A DNA stretch of 64,000 bases from Roseateles chitinivorans (GCF_002761755.1 NZ_PEOG01000023.1:1-64000), one strand, 5' to 3'; numbered from the stretch's first letter, positions 18,024 through 27,075 are shown. Program-made: numbers and translations. Notes: generated from the sequence alone by a model not told the origin.

Positions 18024-18094
18024 ATTGGGTCAGCTCCGTTCCGGTGGCTTCCCGCTCTGTCTGACAGAGGAGAAGACCGCGGAGCTGACCCAAT
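18024..18094. repeat. 71-bp REP-like palindromic element in the pckG leader
   Basis: ATTGGGTCAGCTCCG (18024-18038) and its perfect complement CGGAGCTGACCCAAT (18080-18094) form a 15-bp inverted repeat around 41 bases. Those contain a second small hairpin, CTCTGT-CTG-ACAGAG (18055-18069). It starts 34 bp upstream of the pckG start codon. Compact double palindromes of this kind resemble REP/BIME units or ends of REP-associated transposase elements. Only one copy is in this window, so the repeat status is inferred. Confidence 0.55.
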
Positions 18095-18222
18095 GCCGCA
18101 CGTCATCGCGGGTGTCTCGCCGAACACTGGTTCCAATGTAATCACGCCGTAACTCGCGTGCTCGGCGGGGTTATGCGTTTCTGGAATGGATTGATGCCGG
18201 GGCGGTCCAGGACCGCCTCGCG

Positions 18223-18693
18223 TCAGCGGGTGCCCTCCCCCACGCTGGGGAACACCACGCTGCGCTTCACCCGCCCATAGGCGAAGCTGGTATCGATGGA
18301 CTGGATGCCCGGAATGGCGTGCAGCTCCTGCCGGACGAAGCGTTCGTAGTCCTTCAGGCTCTGCGTCAGGACGCGCAGCAGGTAATCCACCTGCCCGGTC
18401 ATCACGTAGCAGTCCAGCACCGCATCGACGGCCTGGATGGCCCGTTCGAACTTGCGGACCGCGTCGGCGGTGTGCTCCTTCAGCTTCACGCCGACGAAGG
18501 CCGTCACCGGCAGGCCGAAGGCCTCCTCGTCCACGACCGCCGTGTAGCCACGGATCATCCCGGACTCCTCCAGCATCCGCAGCCGGCGCAGGCAGGGCGT
18601 CGGCGTCAGGCTCACCTGCTCCGACAACTCCTGGTTGGTCATTCGCCCGTTGGCTTGAAGGGCGGCGATGATTTGGTAGTCCTTGCTGTCCAT
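18223..18693 (-). CDS. Lrp/AsnC-family transcriptional regulator
   Basis: 156 residues from the ATG at 18693 (MDSKDYQIIAALQANGRMTN). The open frame extends further upstream but only with Arg/Ser-rich sequence that overlaps the divergent gene. The helix-turn-helix (MTNQELSEQVSLTPTPCLRRLRMLEESG) is followed by the RAM ligand-binding domain (AFVGVKLKEH ... YVMTGQVDYLLRVLTQSLKDYERF). It is divergent from a DMT exporter, a pairing in which an Lrp-type protein commonly controls amino acid efflux in response to the amino acid. Confidence 0.92.
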   Translation of the reverse strand: MDSKDYQIIAALQANGRMTNQELSEQVSLTPTPCLRRLRMLEESGMIRGYTAVVDEEAFGLPVTAFVGVKLKEHTADAVRKFERAIQAVDAVLDCYVMTGQVDYLLRVLTQSLKDYERFVRQELHAIPGIQSIDTSFAYGRVKRSVVFPSVGEGTR

Positions 18694-18800
18694 CCCAAGC
18701 ACCTTAGCAGTTTCTGCCAATTCGCTAGGACTTTCCTCGCGACTTTGAACGCTTCCGCCGGACCCCCGAATCGAGAATTCGCGGATCCCCCGAGAGCGCC

Positions 18801-19730
18801 ATGAAGTCCCTCCAGCCCACCTCCTCGCCGCTGCCATTTCCCGCCGCACCGCCCCGCCCATGGGTGGGCTGGCTGACGATGGGCCTGACGCTGGTGATCT
18901 GGGCCAGCTTCTCGCTGTCGATCCGCGCCATCGGCGCCTCGAGCCTCGCGCCCACCGACGTGGCGCTGATCCGCTTCCTGGTGCCCGCGCTCGCGCTGGC
19001 GCCCTTCCTGCCCTCGCGACTGGCCGCGCTCAAGGCGCTGCCGGCGAAATGCTGGGTCATGGTGGCCTGCGGCGCGGGCCTGCCCTTCTTCCTGATCGCC
19101 TCGCTCGGCGGCAAGTTCACCTCCGCCGCGCATGTCAGCGCGCTCATCGCCGGCACCACGCCGGTGTCCTTCGCGGTGATCGGCTGGCTGCTGTGGCGTG
19201 AGCCGGTCTCCGCCCCGCGCCTGCGGCGGCTGGCGCTGATCCTGGTCGGCGTGGCCCTGATGGTGTGGGGTTTCGGCGCGCAGTCGCCGCATGCCCTGGT
19301 GGGCGCGGGCGTGCTGCTGCTCGCCAGCCTGCTCTGGGGGATCTACACCCATGGCCTGCGGCTGGCGGGACTGGACCCGCTGTCCGGCGTCATGGTCGTG
19401 ACCTACCCGTCGGTGGTCGCGCTCGCCGCCCTGGTCGGCTCCGGACTCGTGGAGTCCCGGCTCGCGGCAGCGCCGGTGAACGAGCTGCTGATGTTCGCCG
19501 CGGTCCAGGGTGTCGGGGTCGGCCTGTTCTCGACGCTGCTGTACGGCATGTCGATCCGACTGCTTGGGGCGCCGAAGTGCGCGATGGTGGGCGCGCTCGC
19601 CCCGGTACTGGCGACGATGCTGGCCATCCCGCTGCTGGGCGAATCGCCCACGGCGCTGACCGCCCTGGGTGTGATGGTGGTCAGCCTGGGCGTGGTGCTC
19701 GCCGTCCGGGCGAGCAACGCGCCCCGCTGA
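18801..19730 (+). CDS. DMT-superfamily (EamA) transporter
   Basis: 309 residues with about ten hydrophobic helices arranged as two EamA repeats. The first begins at GWLTMGLTLVIWASFSLSIRAIG and the second after the central loop at ALVGAGVLLLASLLWGIYTHG. The end of each repeat carries the usual short glutamate motif (WREPVS, LGESPTA). Members export amino acids, purines or drugs. Divergence from the Lrp-type gene points to amino-acid efflux, but the substrate is unknown. Confidence 0.9.
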   Translation: MKSLQPTSSPLPFPAAPPRPWVGWLTMGLTLVIWASFSLSIRAIGASSLAPTDVALIRFLVPALALAPFLPSRLAALKALPAKCWVMVACGAGLPFFLIASLGGKFTSAAHVSALIAGTTPVSFAVIGWLLWREPVSAPRLRRLALILVGVALMVWGFGAQSPHALVGAGVLLLASLLWGIYTHGLRLAGLDPLSGVMVVTYPSVVALAALVGSGLVESRLAAAPVNELLMFAAVQGVGVGLFSTLLYGMSIRLLGAPKCAMVGALAPVLATMLAIPLLGESPTALTALGVMVVSLGVVLAVRASNAPR

Positions 19731-19904
19731 ACCACGCCGAAGCGCCGCGGGCAGCGCTTCACATCCCCGTCGGGAGCGGAACTCGACCGGCAACCGCCTG
19801 CCGGCGCCCACGCGCCGCTCGGGCAAGTCCCGACCCGCCGGGACCGCGCCGGCACGCCGAAAGCCCCTATGCTCGGCGCGTCCACCGCGAGGTTCCCGAC
19901 GCTC

Positions 19905-21251
19905 ATGTCCGCTCCCACCGGTCTCAGCCTCCGCGCCCGCCTGTACCTGGTCCTCGGCCTCGCGCTCGCGCTGGTGGCCGCGTCGGCGCTGCTGGGGTGG
20001 TGGCAATCGAACCGGTTGGCCGGCATCGCGCAATCCCTCTATGAGGACCGCCTCGTGCCGGTGGACCTGCTGCGGGAGATCGAGCACACGCTCGGCGCGC
20101 AACAGCTGGGCGCGCTGCTGATCACCCAGGCGCAGCAACCCGATGCCGCACAGCTGGACAGCGCCGGCCGCCGCCTGACCGATGCCACCCGCGAGCTCTG
20201 GCGTCGCTACCTGGCCACCCGCATGGTGCCGGCCGAGACGGCCCTGATCGCCCGCACCCAACCGCAGCTGGACCAGCTCTGGGCTGCGCTGACCGCCAAC
20301 CTGCCGCCGACGCCCGAAGCCTTGAGGGATCTCAACCAGCGCCGCCTGGCGACGATGCGCCTGCTCGACGAGCTGATCGCCTTCCAGCTCAGCCAGGCCC
20401 GCGTCGACACCGAACGCGCCCGGCAGGGCGCCACCGACGCCGCCCACCTCGGCCTGCTGCTGGTGCTGCTCACCGCGGGCCTGTGCGGCATCGTCGTCTG
20501 CACCGTCTGGACCCGCTACGACGAGGAGCGCCGCGCCGGCCTGGACTCCCGCCAGCGGCTGCAGCGGCTCTACCAGGCGCTGTCGCAGACCAACCAGCGC
20601 ATCGTGCGCCGCGAGGCCGAGGCCTTCGACGATCCCCGGGCCGAGCAGCACCTGTTCGACGACCTGTGCCGCATCTGCGTCGAGACCGGCCATGCGCGCT
20701 TCGCGGCGGTGGTGCTGGTCGACGGCGACCATTTCGAGCGCGTCGCCGAGCACGGTCCCGCCGACCGCCTGATGCCCGGCGCGCCGCAGCGCTGGCGGCG
20801 GGATGCCCCGTTCGCGCGGAGCTCGATGGCGACCCGCGCCATCCTCGAGGGGACGCACCAGGTCAGCAACCGCGCGCTCGAGGACCCCAGCCTCACCGTG
20901 CCCGGCGCGCCGCTGATCCCGCCGGGCGTCGAGTCGATGGCGGCCTTCCCGTTGCGCCGCGGCGGCGAGGTGGTGGGCGCGCTGAGCCTGCTCGCCGGCG
21001 AGCCCGGCTTCTTCGATCCGCAGGTGCTGGGCCTCCTGGACGAGATGGCCGGCGACCTGTCCTTCGCCCTCGAGCACCTGCGGCGAGAGCGCCATCAGGC
21101 GCGTGAGCTCGACGTCCTGCGCGATGCGCTGCGCGGGCAGGAGTCCGGCCTCGTCGAGACCACGCCGGCGGCCTTCCGCCCCGAGGCGACGTCAAGGCCT
21201 GCGGCAGAATCGCCGGATGCAACTGATCAGTCTGAACACGGCCCGCGCTGA
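19905..21251 (+). CDS. Membrane sensor protein: periplasmic helical bundle plus cytoplasmic GAF domain, no output domain
   Basis: 448 residues from the ATG at 19905; an in-frame ATG at 19869 overlaps what looks like a -10 sequence. TM1 spans about 9-33 and TM2 about 179-203, enclosing a periplasmic alpha-helical region like the four-helix sensor domain of chemoreceptors. A short linker helix leads to a GAF domain at about 250-395 (LFDDLCRICVETGHARFAAVVLVD ... GALSLLAGEPGFFDPQVLGL). The protein ends in a disordered Pro/Ala/Glu tail. Such N-terminal modules normally precede GGDEF, EAL or histidine kinase domains, none of which is here. The 3' end overlaps the MOSC gene by 35 bp. Confidence 0.8.
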   Translation: MSAPTGLSLRARLYLVLGLALALVAASALLGWWQSNRLAGIAQSLYEDRLVPVDLLREIEHTLGAQQLGALLITQAQQPDAAQLDSAGRRLTDATRELWRRYLATRMVPAETALIARTQPQLDQLWAALTANLPPTPEALRDLNQRRLATMRLLDELIAFQLSQARVDTERARQGATDAAHLGLLLVLLTAGLCGIVVCTVWTRYDEERRAGLDSRQRLQRLYQALSQTNQRIVRREAEAFDDPRAEQHLFDDLCRICVETGHARFAAVVLVDGDHFERVAEHGPADRLMPGAPQRWRRDAPFARSSMATRAILEGTHQVSNRALEDPSLTVPGAPLIPPGVESMAAFPLRRGGEVVGALSLLAGEPGFFDPQVLGLLDEMAGDLSFALEHLRRERHQARELDVLRDALRGQESGLVETTPAAFRPEATSRPAAESPDATDQSEHGPR

Positions 21252-21789
21252 ACCGCTGCTCATCGATGGCCGGCCGGTGATGACCGGCATCCGCAAGCGG
21301 CCGGTGGCCGATGCGCGCGAGGTGCACCCCCTCGGCCTGGACGGCGACGAGCAAGCCGATCCCAGCGTGCACGGCGGCCTGTCCAAGGCCGTCTACGCCT
21401 ACCCCACCGAGCATTACGACTTCTGGCGCACGGTGCGCGCCCAGGCGCAGGTCGCCGGCTGGGAAGCCCCGCTGCCCTGGGGGGCGGTGGGCGAGAACCT
21501 GTCGATCGCCGGCCTGCTCGAAGGCGACGCATGGATCGGCGACGTGCTGGTCTTTCCCGACTGCGAGCTCGCCATCAGCGAGCCGCGTTATCCCTGCTTC
21601 AAGTTCAACGCGGTCATGGGCTTCAACAAGGCCGCGAAGATGATGACCCAGAGCGGCTGGTGCGGCTTCTACCTGGCGGTGCGGCAGGCCGGCACGATCG
21701 CGGCGGGGCAGGCCTTCACCGTCCGCCCCGGCCCGCGCGAGGTCTCGATCGCCGAACTCTTCCGGTCGAAGACCAAGGGCAAGGACTGA
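21217..21789 (+). CDS. MOSC-domain protein (YiiM-like)
   Basis: 190 residues from the ATG at 21217 (MQLISLNTARAEPLLIDGRP). A -10-like CAGAAT sits just upstream, inside the preceding gene. The MOSC core is clear: VHPLGLDGDEQADPSVHGGLSKAVYAYP with the conserved HGG, then GAVGENLSI, and EPRYPCFKF with the Cys expected to hold the molybdenum cofactor sulfur. YiiM-type proteins reduce N-hydroxylated compounds as molybdoenzymes. The gene overlaps the sensor gene upstream by 35 bp but probably has its own promoter. Confidence 0.9.
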   Translation: MQLISLNTARAEPLLIDGRPVMTGIRKRPVADAREVHPLGLDGDEQADPSVHGGLSKAVYAYPTEHYDFWRTVRAQAQVAGWEAPLPWGAVGENLSIAGLLEGDAWIGDVLVFPDCELAISEPRYPCFKFNAVMGFNKAAKMMTQSGWCGFYLAVRQAGTIAAGQAFTVRPGPREVSIAELFRSKTKGKD

Positions 21790-21822
21790 TCGAGCGGACG
21801 GGGTGAAGGGCCCCGCCCCCGC

Positions 21823-22899
21823 TCAGTCCGCCAGCGCCGGATAGTCCGTATACCCCTCGGCGCCGCCGCCGTACATGGTGGCCGAATGAGCCTTCTGCAG
21901 CGGCGCATTGAGCCTCAGGCGGCGCACCAGGTCCGGATTCGAGATGAAGCTGCGGCCGAAGGCCACCGCGTCCGCGTGGCCGGTGGACACCGCCTCGATC
22001 GCCATCTCGCGGGTGTAGCCGTTGTTGGCGATGTAGACGCCCTTGAAGCGCTGGCGCAGCGCGCCGTAGTCGAACGGCGCGACGTCACGAGGCCCGCCGG
22101 TGTGGCCTTCGATCACATGCAGGAAGGCGAGCTTCATCGGCGACAGCTGCTCGACGACATAGTTGAAAAGCGCCTGGGCATCGCTGTCCTGGCCCGCGTC
22201 ATTGACCGGCGTGACCGGCGACAGGCGCAGCCCGGTGCGATCCGCGCCGATCGCATCGGCGATCGCCTGCATCACCTCGAGGAGCAGGCGCGCGCGGTTC
22301 TCGATCGAGCCGCCGTAGGCGTCGGTGCGATCGTTGATGCTGTCGCGCAGGAACTGGTCCAGCAGATAGCCGTTGGCGCCGTGCACCTCGACCGCATCGA
22401 AGCCCGCGGCCATCGCGGCATGGGCCGCATGGACGTAGGCCTGCACGATGCCGGGCAGCTCGTCGGTCGTCAGGGCCCGCGGCGCGGCGACGTTGACGAA
22501 ACCGTCCTTGGTGAAGGTCTTGCTGTTGGCCGGACGGTCGGTCGCCGATTGCGGCCGGGCGCCACCGGGCTGGAAGTCCGCATGGGAGATGCGGCCGACG
22601 TGCCACAGCTGCACGGCGATCTTGCCGCCGGCTTCATGCACCGCGTCGGTGACCTGCCTCCAGGCGGCGATCTGCTCCGGCGAGTGAATCCCCGGCGTGT
22701 CGAGGTAGCCCTGGCCCTCGGGAATGATCTGGGCGCCCTCGCTGATGATCAGGCCGGCCGAGGCGCGCTGGCGGTAGTACTCGACAGCGAGCGGCCCCGG
22801 CACCAGGCCGACGGAGCGGTTGCGCGTCAGCGGCGCCATCACGACGCGGTTGGACAGGGAAACGGCGCCGACTTGCAAGGGGTCGAAGAGACTGGGCAT
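21823..22899 (-). CDS. Old-yellow-enzyme family alkene reductase (NemA-like)
   Basis: 358 residues from the ATG at 22899 (MPSLFDPLQVGAVSLSNRV). The FMN barrel motifs are all visible: VVMAPLTRN, GGKIAVQLWHVGRISH, GFDAVEVHGANGYLLDQFLRDSINDRTDAYGG (the His-x-x-Asn substrate pair) and VAFGRSFISNPDLV. Family members use NADPH to reduce activated C=C bonds, nitroesters and maleimides, usually in detoxification. No TetR/NemR regulator is next to it. It is convergent with the MOSC gene, 33 bp apart. The 278 bp upstream to the next gene hold nothing I recognise. Confidence 0.93.
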   Translation of the reverse strand: MPSLFDPLQVGAVSLSNRVVMAPLTRNRSVGLVPGPLAVEYYRQRASAGLIISEGAQIIPEGQGYLDTPGIHSPEQIAAWRQVTDAVHEAGGKIAVQLWHVGRISHADFQPGGARPQSATDRPANSKTFTKDGFVNVAAPRALTTDELPGIVQAYVHAAHAAMAAGFDAVEVHGANGYLLDQFLRDSINDRTDAYGGSIENRARLLLEVMQAIADAIGADRTGLRLSPVTPVNDAGQDSDAQALFNYVVEQLSPMKLAFLHVIEGHTGGPRDVAPFDYGALRQRFKGVYIANNGYTREMAIEAVSTGHADAVAFGRSFISNPDLVRRLRLNAPLQKAHSATMYGGGAEGYTDYPALAD

Positions 22900-23177
22900 G
22901 GTGAATCTGGAGTGCGAAAGGACGTGAGGCGAAAGCGCCCGCATGGGGGGGCGCCGATTCAGGATGGGCCGCAGCTTAGCGAGCGAACCCGGCCGGCGCT
23001 GCGCCTAGGCGACAGCCCGGACGCTCGCTGGGGACTTGCGGAAGCGCCAATGGGTCGCCAGGTCGCTTGGCTACACTCGCCCGGCCGCGCGGGGGCCATC
23101 ACGCCCTTACCGCGCCCTGTCGGCCAGGCGCGGCGCATCCCGCCCCGCTGATCCCGTCATGACCTGGGAGCCCCCTG

Positions 23178-24386
23178 ATGACGTCCGATCCCGCGTTCGA
23201 TCCCCCTCGTGCCGCCCCCCGCGTCGACCGTCGCCAGCTGCTGCGGACGGGCGCCCTCCTGACGCTGCCGCCCTGGCTCGCCGCGTCACGGGCGCAAGCC
23301 CCGGCCGGCGGGACGGCCGTGCTGCGGGTCGGCCCTGACCATCCGGTGAAGACGCTGGGCGCCGCGGCCGCCCAGGCCCGGCCCGGCATGACGGTGGAGG
23401 TGCAGGCCGGCGACTACCCGGGCGACGTGGCCGTCTGGCCGCAGGACGACCTGACGCTGCGCGCCGTCGGCGGTCGGGTGCGCCTGCTGGCCAATGGGGC
23501 GCACGCGCAGGGCAAGGGCCTCTTCGTCACCACCGGCCGGCGGATGACGATCGAGGGCTTCGACTTCATCGGCGCGCGCGTGCCGGATCGCAACGGCGCC
23601 GGCGTGCGGCTGGAGCGCGGGTCGCTGACGCTGCGCGGCTGCCGCTTCCAGGACAACGAGAACGGCCTGCTCGCCGGCAACGACCCGACGATCGAGCTGC
23701 GCATCGAGTCCTGCGACTTCGGGCCCATCGCGCCTGGCGAGGGCCGCACCCATACCTGCTACGTCGGCGCGATCGGCCGCCTGACGGTGTTGGCGAGCTA
23801 CTTCCACCATGGCGCGTCGGGCCACCTGCTGAAGTCGCGGGCGGCAGTGAACCACATCTTCTACAACCGGCTGACCGACGAAACCGGGCGCGCCAGCTTC
23901 GAGCTGGAGTTTCCCAACGGCGGCGTGGCGCTGGTGATGGGCAACCTGATCCAGCAGAGTCCGTCGACCGAGAACTACCACCTGATCGCCTACGGCAGCG
24001 AGGGGCTGACGCACCGGCGCCATGAGCTGCACCTGATCAACAACACGCTGGTCGACCGGCGGCCGGCGGGCGGCGTCTACCTTCGGATGGCGCAGCGCGC
24101 GCAGCAGCTGCGGCTGATCAACAACCTGCTGTGCGGCAAGCAGGAGCTGCCGGCCGGGCCCGACCGAGAACAGCACCACAACTACTTCGTAGAGCTGGAC
24201 AGCTTCATCGACCCGGACCGTCTCGACTTCCGGCTGCGGCCGGCCTCGCCGCTGATCGGACGGGCCGTCGACCCGGGCGCGGTCGACGGGCAGCCGCTCA
24301 AGCCGGCGATGCAGTACCTGCATCCCTGCGCGCTCAAGGAAGTGCCGGCGGGAACGCCGTATTCGCCGGGCGCCTTCCAGCTGTGA
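23178..24386 (+). CDS. Exported right-handed parallel beta-helix protein
   Basis: 402 residues. A twin-arginine signal (VDRRQLLRTGALLTLPPWLAA) ends near residue 41, suggesting Tat export of a folded protein. The body shows repeating short strands typical of a pectate-lyase-like beta helix, with stacked Asn residues (GCRFQDNENGLLAGND, HLINNTLVDRR, RLINNLLCGKQ). The opening VGPDHPVKTLGAAAAQARPGMTVEVQAGDY is the usual entry of such helices. It may bind or cleave a polysaccharide, but no catalytic site can be assigned. It is 30 bp upstream of rlmJ in the same direction. Confidence 0.82.
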   Translation: MTSDPAFDPPRAAPRVDRRQLLRTGALLTLPPWLAASRAQAPAGGTAVLRVGPDHPVKTLGAAAAQARPGMTVEVQAGDYPGDVAVWPQDDLTLRAVGGRVRLLANGAHAQGKGLFVTTGRRMTIEGFDFIGARVPDRNGAGVRLERGSLTLRGCRFQDNENGLLAGNDPTIELRIESCDFGPIAPGEGRTHTCYVGAIGRLTVLASYFHHGASGHLLKSRAAVNHIFYNRLTDETGRASFELEFPNGGVALVMGNLIQQSPSTENYHLIAYGSEGLTHRRHELHLINNTLVDRRPAGGVYLRMAQRAQQLRLINNLLCGKQELPAGPDREQHHNYFVELDSFIDPDRLDFRLRPASPLIGRAVDPGAVDGQPLKPAMQYLHPCALKEVPAGTPYSPGAFQL

Positions 24387-24416
24387 GGCCGGGGCCGGCA
24401 CGCTACAGTCCTGCCC

Positions 24417-25271
24417 ATGCTCGCTTACCGACACGCATTCCACGCCGGCAACCACGCCGACGTGCTCAAACACCTGGTGCTGGCCGAGGTGCTCCGCTAC
24501 ATGGCGGAGAAGGACAAGGCCTACACCGTGGTGGACACCCATGCCGGCGCCGGCGGCTACGCGCTCGACGGCCGCTACGCCCAGAAGAACGCCGAGCACC
24601 TGGGCGGCATCGCCGCCCTCTACGCGCGCAAGGACCTGCCCGGGCCGCTGCAGCAGTACGTGCAGCTGGTGCACGACTTCAACCCCGGCAAGAAGCTGGA
24701 GCAGTACCCCGGCTCACCGGCCATCGCGCGCATGCTGATGCGCTTCGACGACCGGCTGCGCTGCTACGAGCTGCATCCCACCGACCACCGCATCCTCGCG
24801 AGCTACCTGGAGGATCGGGCCAACACCCAGGTCCTCCAGCAGGACGGCTTCGCGTCGCTGAAGGCCGAGCTGCCGCCGCCGTCGCGCCGCGGCGTCGTGC
24901 TGATCGATCCGCCCTACGAGATCAAGGCCGACTACGGCAAGGTCATCGCCGCGCTGCGGGAGTCGCTCCAGCGCTTTGCCGACGGCACCGTCGCGATCTG
25001 GTATCCGCAGCTGCAGACGGTCGAGTCGGTGCAGCTGGTGCAGCGCCTGAAGGCCGCGGCCGAGCCGGCGGCGAAGAAGGGCTGGCTGCATGTGCGCCTG
25101 ACCGTCGCGCAGGCGGACGAACGCGGCTTCGGAATGATGGGCAGCGGCATGTTCGTCGTGAATCCGCCCTTCGTGCTGCACGACAAACTGGCCGAATGCC
25201 TGCCCACGCTGGTGGACACGCTCGGCCAGTACGACGACGCCAACTACCTGCTCGAGCAGCAGACCGCCTGA
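24417..25271 (+). CDS. rlmJ: 23S rRNA (adenine-2030-N6)-methyltransferase
   Basis: 284 residues, the expected RlmJ length. The start MLAYRHAFHAGNHADVLKH is nearly invariant in this family. The catalytic DPPY motif (VLIDPPYEIKADY) and the SAM-binding region (VVDTHAGAGGYAL) are intact. The enzyme methylates A2030 of 23S rRNA during ribosome assembly and is non-essential in E. coli. It is likely a separate unit or cotranscribed with the beta-helix protein 30 bp upstream; a -10-like CTACAGT precedes it. Confidence 0.95.
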   Translation: MLAYRHAFHAGNHADVLKHLVLAEVLRYMAEKDKAYTVVDTHAGAGGYALDGRYAQKNAEHLGGIAALYARKDLPGPLQQYVQLVHDFNPGKKLEQYPGSPAIARMLMRFDDRLRCYELHPTDHRILASYLEDRANTQVLQQDGFASLKAELPPPSRRGVVLIDPPYEIKADYGKVIAALRESLQRFADGTVAIWYPQLQTVESVQLVQRLKAAAEPAAKKGWLHVRLTVAQADERGFGMMGSGMFVVNPPFVLHDKLAECLPTLVDTLGQYDDANYLLEQQTA

Positions 25272-25302
25272 GCCCTGAGCGTCGGAGCGCTCCCGCCACG
25301 AC

Positions 25303-25327
25303 AACGCGCGCCTCGACGGCGCGCGTT
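25303..25327. terminator. GC-rich hairpin between converging genes
   Basis: A perfect 10-bp stem AACGCGCGCC / GGCGCGCGTT with loop TCGAC lies between the rlmJ stop and the stop of the convergent reductase gene. There is no T-run on either side, so it may only stabilise 3' ends or help Rho-dependent termination. Confidence 0.4.
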
Positions 25328-25366
25328 GCGCTTGCGCGGCGCCCTTGCGCGGCGCCCTCTGCCCGA

Positions 25367-26008
25367 TCAATACCCGACCGTGAACCGCCGGCGGATGTGC
25401 TGCGGGCGCTCCAGCTCGTCGACGATCGCGACGGCCAGGTCGGCGGTCGACACATGGGCCGGCCCCTGCGCGTCCATCACCGGCGTGTCCAGGCTGACGC
25501 GGTAGCTGCCGCGGCGCTCGCCCGGCTCCAGGTGCACCGCCGGCGACAGGAAGGTCCAGTCCAGCGAGGACTCTTGGCGGATCAGGTTGAGCGCCTCGCG
25601 GGCGGCCAGCGCACCCTGCTTCCACTGGTCCGGGAATTCCGGCGTGTCGACGAGCTGCACGCCCGGCGCCGCGTACAGGCTGCCGGCGCCGCCAACGACC
25701 AGCAGGCGTTTCACGCCGGCGCGCTTCACGCCGGCATAGATGGCGCGGGTCCCTTCGAGGAACTCGGTGTGGATGTCCGGCACCGTCCAGCCGGGATTGA
25801 AGGCGCTGACGACCGCGTCGACGCCCTCGACGGCGGCGGCCACCTGATCCGCCTGCTTGGCGTCGGCCTTGACCACGGTCATGCCGGCGCGCGCTTCGAG
25901 CTTGGACGGGTCACGCGCCAGCGCGGTCACCGCGTGGCCACGGGCCAGCAGTTCCTTGAGCACTTCGCTGCCGACAAAGCCGGTCGGTCCGATCAGGGCG
26001 ACTTTCAT
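25367..26008 (-). CDS. NAD(P)-binding atypical short-chain reductase
   Basis: 213 residues from the ATG at 26008 (MKVALIGPTGFVGSEVLKEL). GPTGFVGS is the GxxGxxG cofactor loop, and ARDPSKL after the second strand suggests NADPH. It resembles the NmrA/YwnB-like group of atypical SDR proteins (NAD(P)H-binding epimerase-like), which often lack the catalytic Tyr-Lys pair and may be redox sensors or isomerases. Its function is unknown. It is divergent from a LysR gene 136 bp away, a common arrangement in which the regulator controls the reductase. Confidence 0.85.
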   Translation of the reverse strand: MKVALIGPTGFVGSEVLKELLARGHAVTALARDPSKLEARAGMTVVKADAKQADQVAAAVEGVDAVVSAFNPGWTVPDIHTEFLEGTRAIYAGVKRAGVKRLLVVGGAGSLYAAPGVQLVDTPEFPDQWKQGALAAREALNLIRQESSLDWTFLSPAVHLEPGERRGSYRVSLDTPVMDAQGPAHVSTADLAVAIVDELERPQHIRRRFTVGY

Positions 26009-26144
26009 GAGGGGTCCTTTCGAGGGAGATTCCGAGGGGATGCGACAGGAGCGTCGCGACGGGATCCACTGTAGGAACTTCACAATCGCCGATGAAGTCC
26101 TCAGAATCCGCCTTCATTCTTTAGATCCTCTACACAATCCCTCG

Positions 26145-27053
26145 ATGCTGGATCAACTCCGCCGCATGGCCGTGCTGGCCACCGTGGTCGAACAGGGCAG
26201 CCTGGTCGCGGCGGCCCGGCAGCTGCAGACGACCACCTCCGCCGTGAGCCAGCAGCTGCGTGCGCTGGAACGCGACATGGGCGTCACGCTGCTGCACCGT
26301 TCCACCCGGCGCATCGGCCTCACCCCCGCCGGCGAGCGCTTCGTGCAGGGCTGTCAGGCGATGCTGGCCGCCGCGCGCGAAGCGCAGACCCAGCTGCACC
26401 ACCTGCGCGACGCCCCGGAAGGCGAGCTGCGGATCTGCGCGCCGGTCGGCGCGGCGCGGCAGATCGGGCCGGCGCTGGCGCCGCTGCTGGCGGCGCATCC
26501 GGGGCTGAGCCTGCACCTGGAAGTCGACGACGGCTTCACCGACCTCGTCGCCAAGCGCATCGACCTGGCGGTGCGCTTCGGCCGGCTGCCCGACAGCAGC
26601 TGGGCGGCACAGCGGATCGGGCAGAAGACGGTCGGCCTGTACGCGGCGCCGGCCTACCTGGCGCGCCGCGGCGTGCCGGTCTCGATGTCGGACCTGACGC
26701 GGCACGACTGGCTGCTCCTGCGCTCGGACACCGGCGCCATCCGGGGCTTCTCGCTGACGGGTCCGGATGGCCGCGAGGAGATGCTGCGCATCAGCCCGCG
26801 CGCCAGCAGCAACAACCAGCTCAGCCTGCAGCAGTTCTGCGAGGCCGGCATGGGCCTGGCCATGCTCGGCGCGGAGGACGTCGACGAGTCGCAGGCGCAG
26901 GGTCGGCTGCTGCCGCTGCTGCCAGGGTGGTCGCTGCCGACGCTGCCGGTCTATGTGATGACGCCGCAGCGCGATGCGCAGCCGGCCAAAGTCCGGCACG
27001 CGATCGAGGCGCTGCGCCATGCCTTCGGCGCGGTCCGCGACGTCGGCGGATGA
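26145..27053 (+). CDS. LysR-family transcriptional regulator
   Basis: 302 residues from the ATG at 26145 (MLDQLRRMAVLATVVEQGSL). The winged helix-turn-helix (LVAAARQLQTTTSAVSQQLRALERDMGVTLLHRSTRRIGLT) is the CrgA/DsdC-like type, followed by a substrate-binding domain. It is divergent from the SDR-like reductase gene. The gap contains a loose dyad, ATGAAG (26092-26097) with CTTCAT (26112-26117), that could be part of its binding site. The effector is unknown. Confidence 0.9.
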   Translation: MLDQLRRMAVLATVVEQGSLVAAARQLQTTTSAVSQQLRALERDMGVTLLHRSTRRIGLTPAGERFVQGCQAMLAAAREAQTQLHHLRDAPEGELRICAPVGAARQIGPALAPLLAAHPGLSLHLEVDDGFTDLVAKRIDLAVRFGRLPDSSWAAQRIGQKTVGLYAAPAYLARRGVPVSMSDLTRHDWLLLRSDTGAIRGFSLTGPDGREEMLRISPRASSNNQLSLQQFCEAGMGLAMLGAEDVDESQAQGRLLPLLPGWSLPTLPVYVMTPQRDAQPAKVRHAIEALRHAFGAVRDVGG

Positions 27054-27075
27054 TCGGCGGCGGCTTCACGCGGGC

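Noticed and set aside
19739..19760. GAAGCGC / GCGCTTC hairpin after the DMT transporter
   Set aside because: A 7-bp stem with an 8-base loop and no T-run; weak evidence for a terminator.
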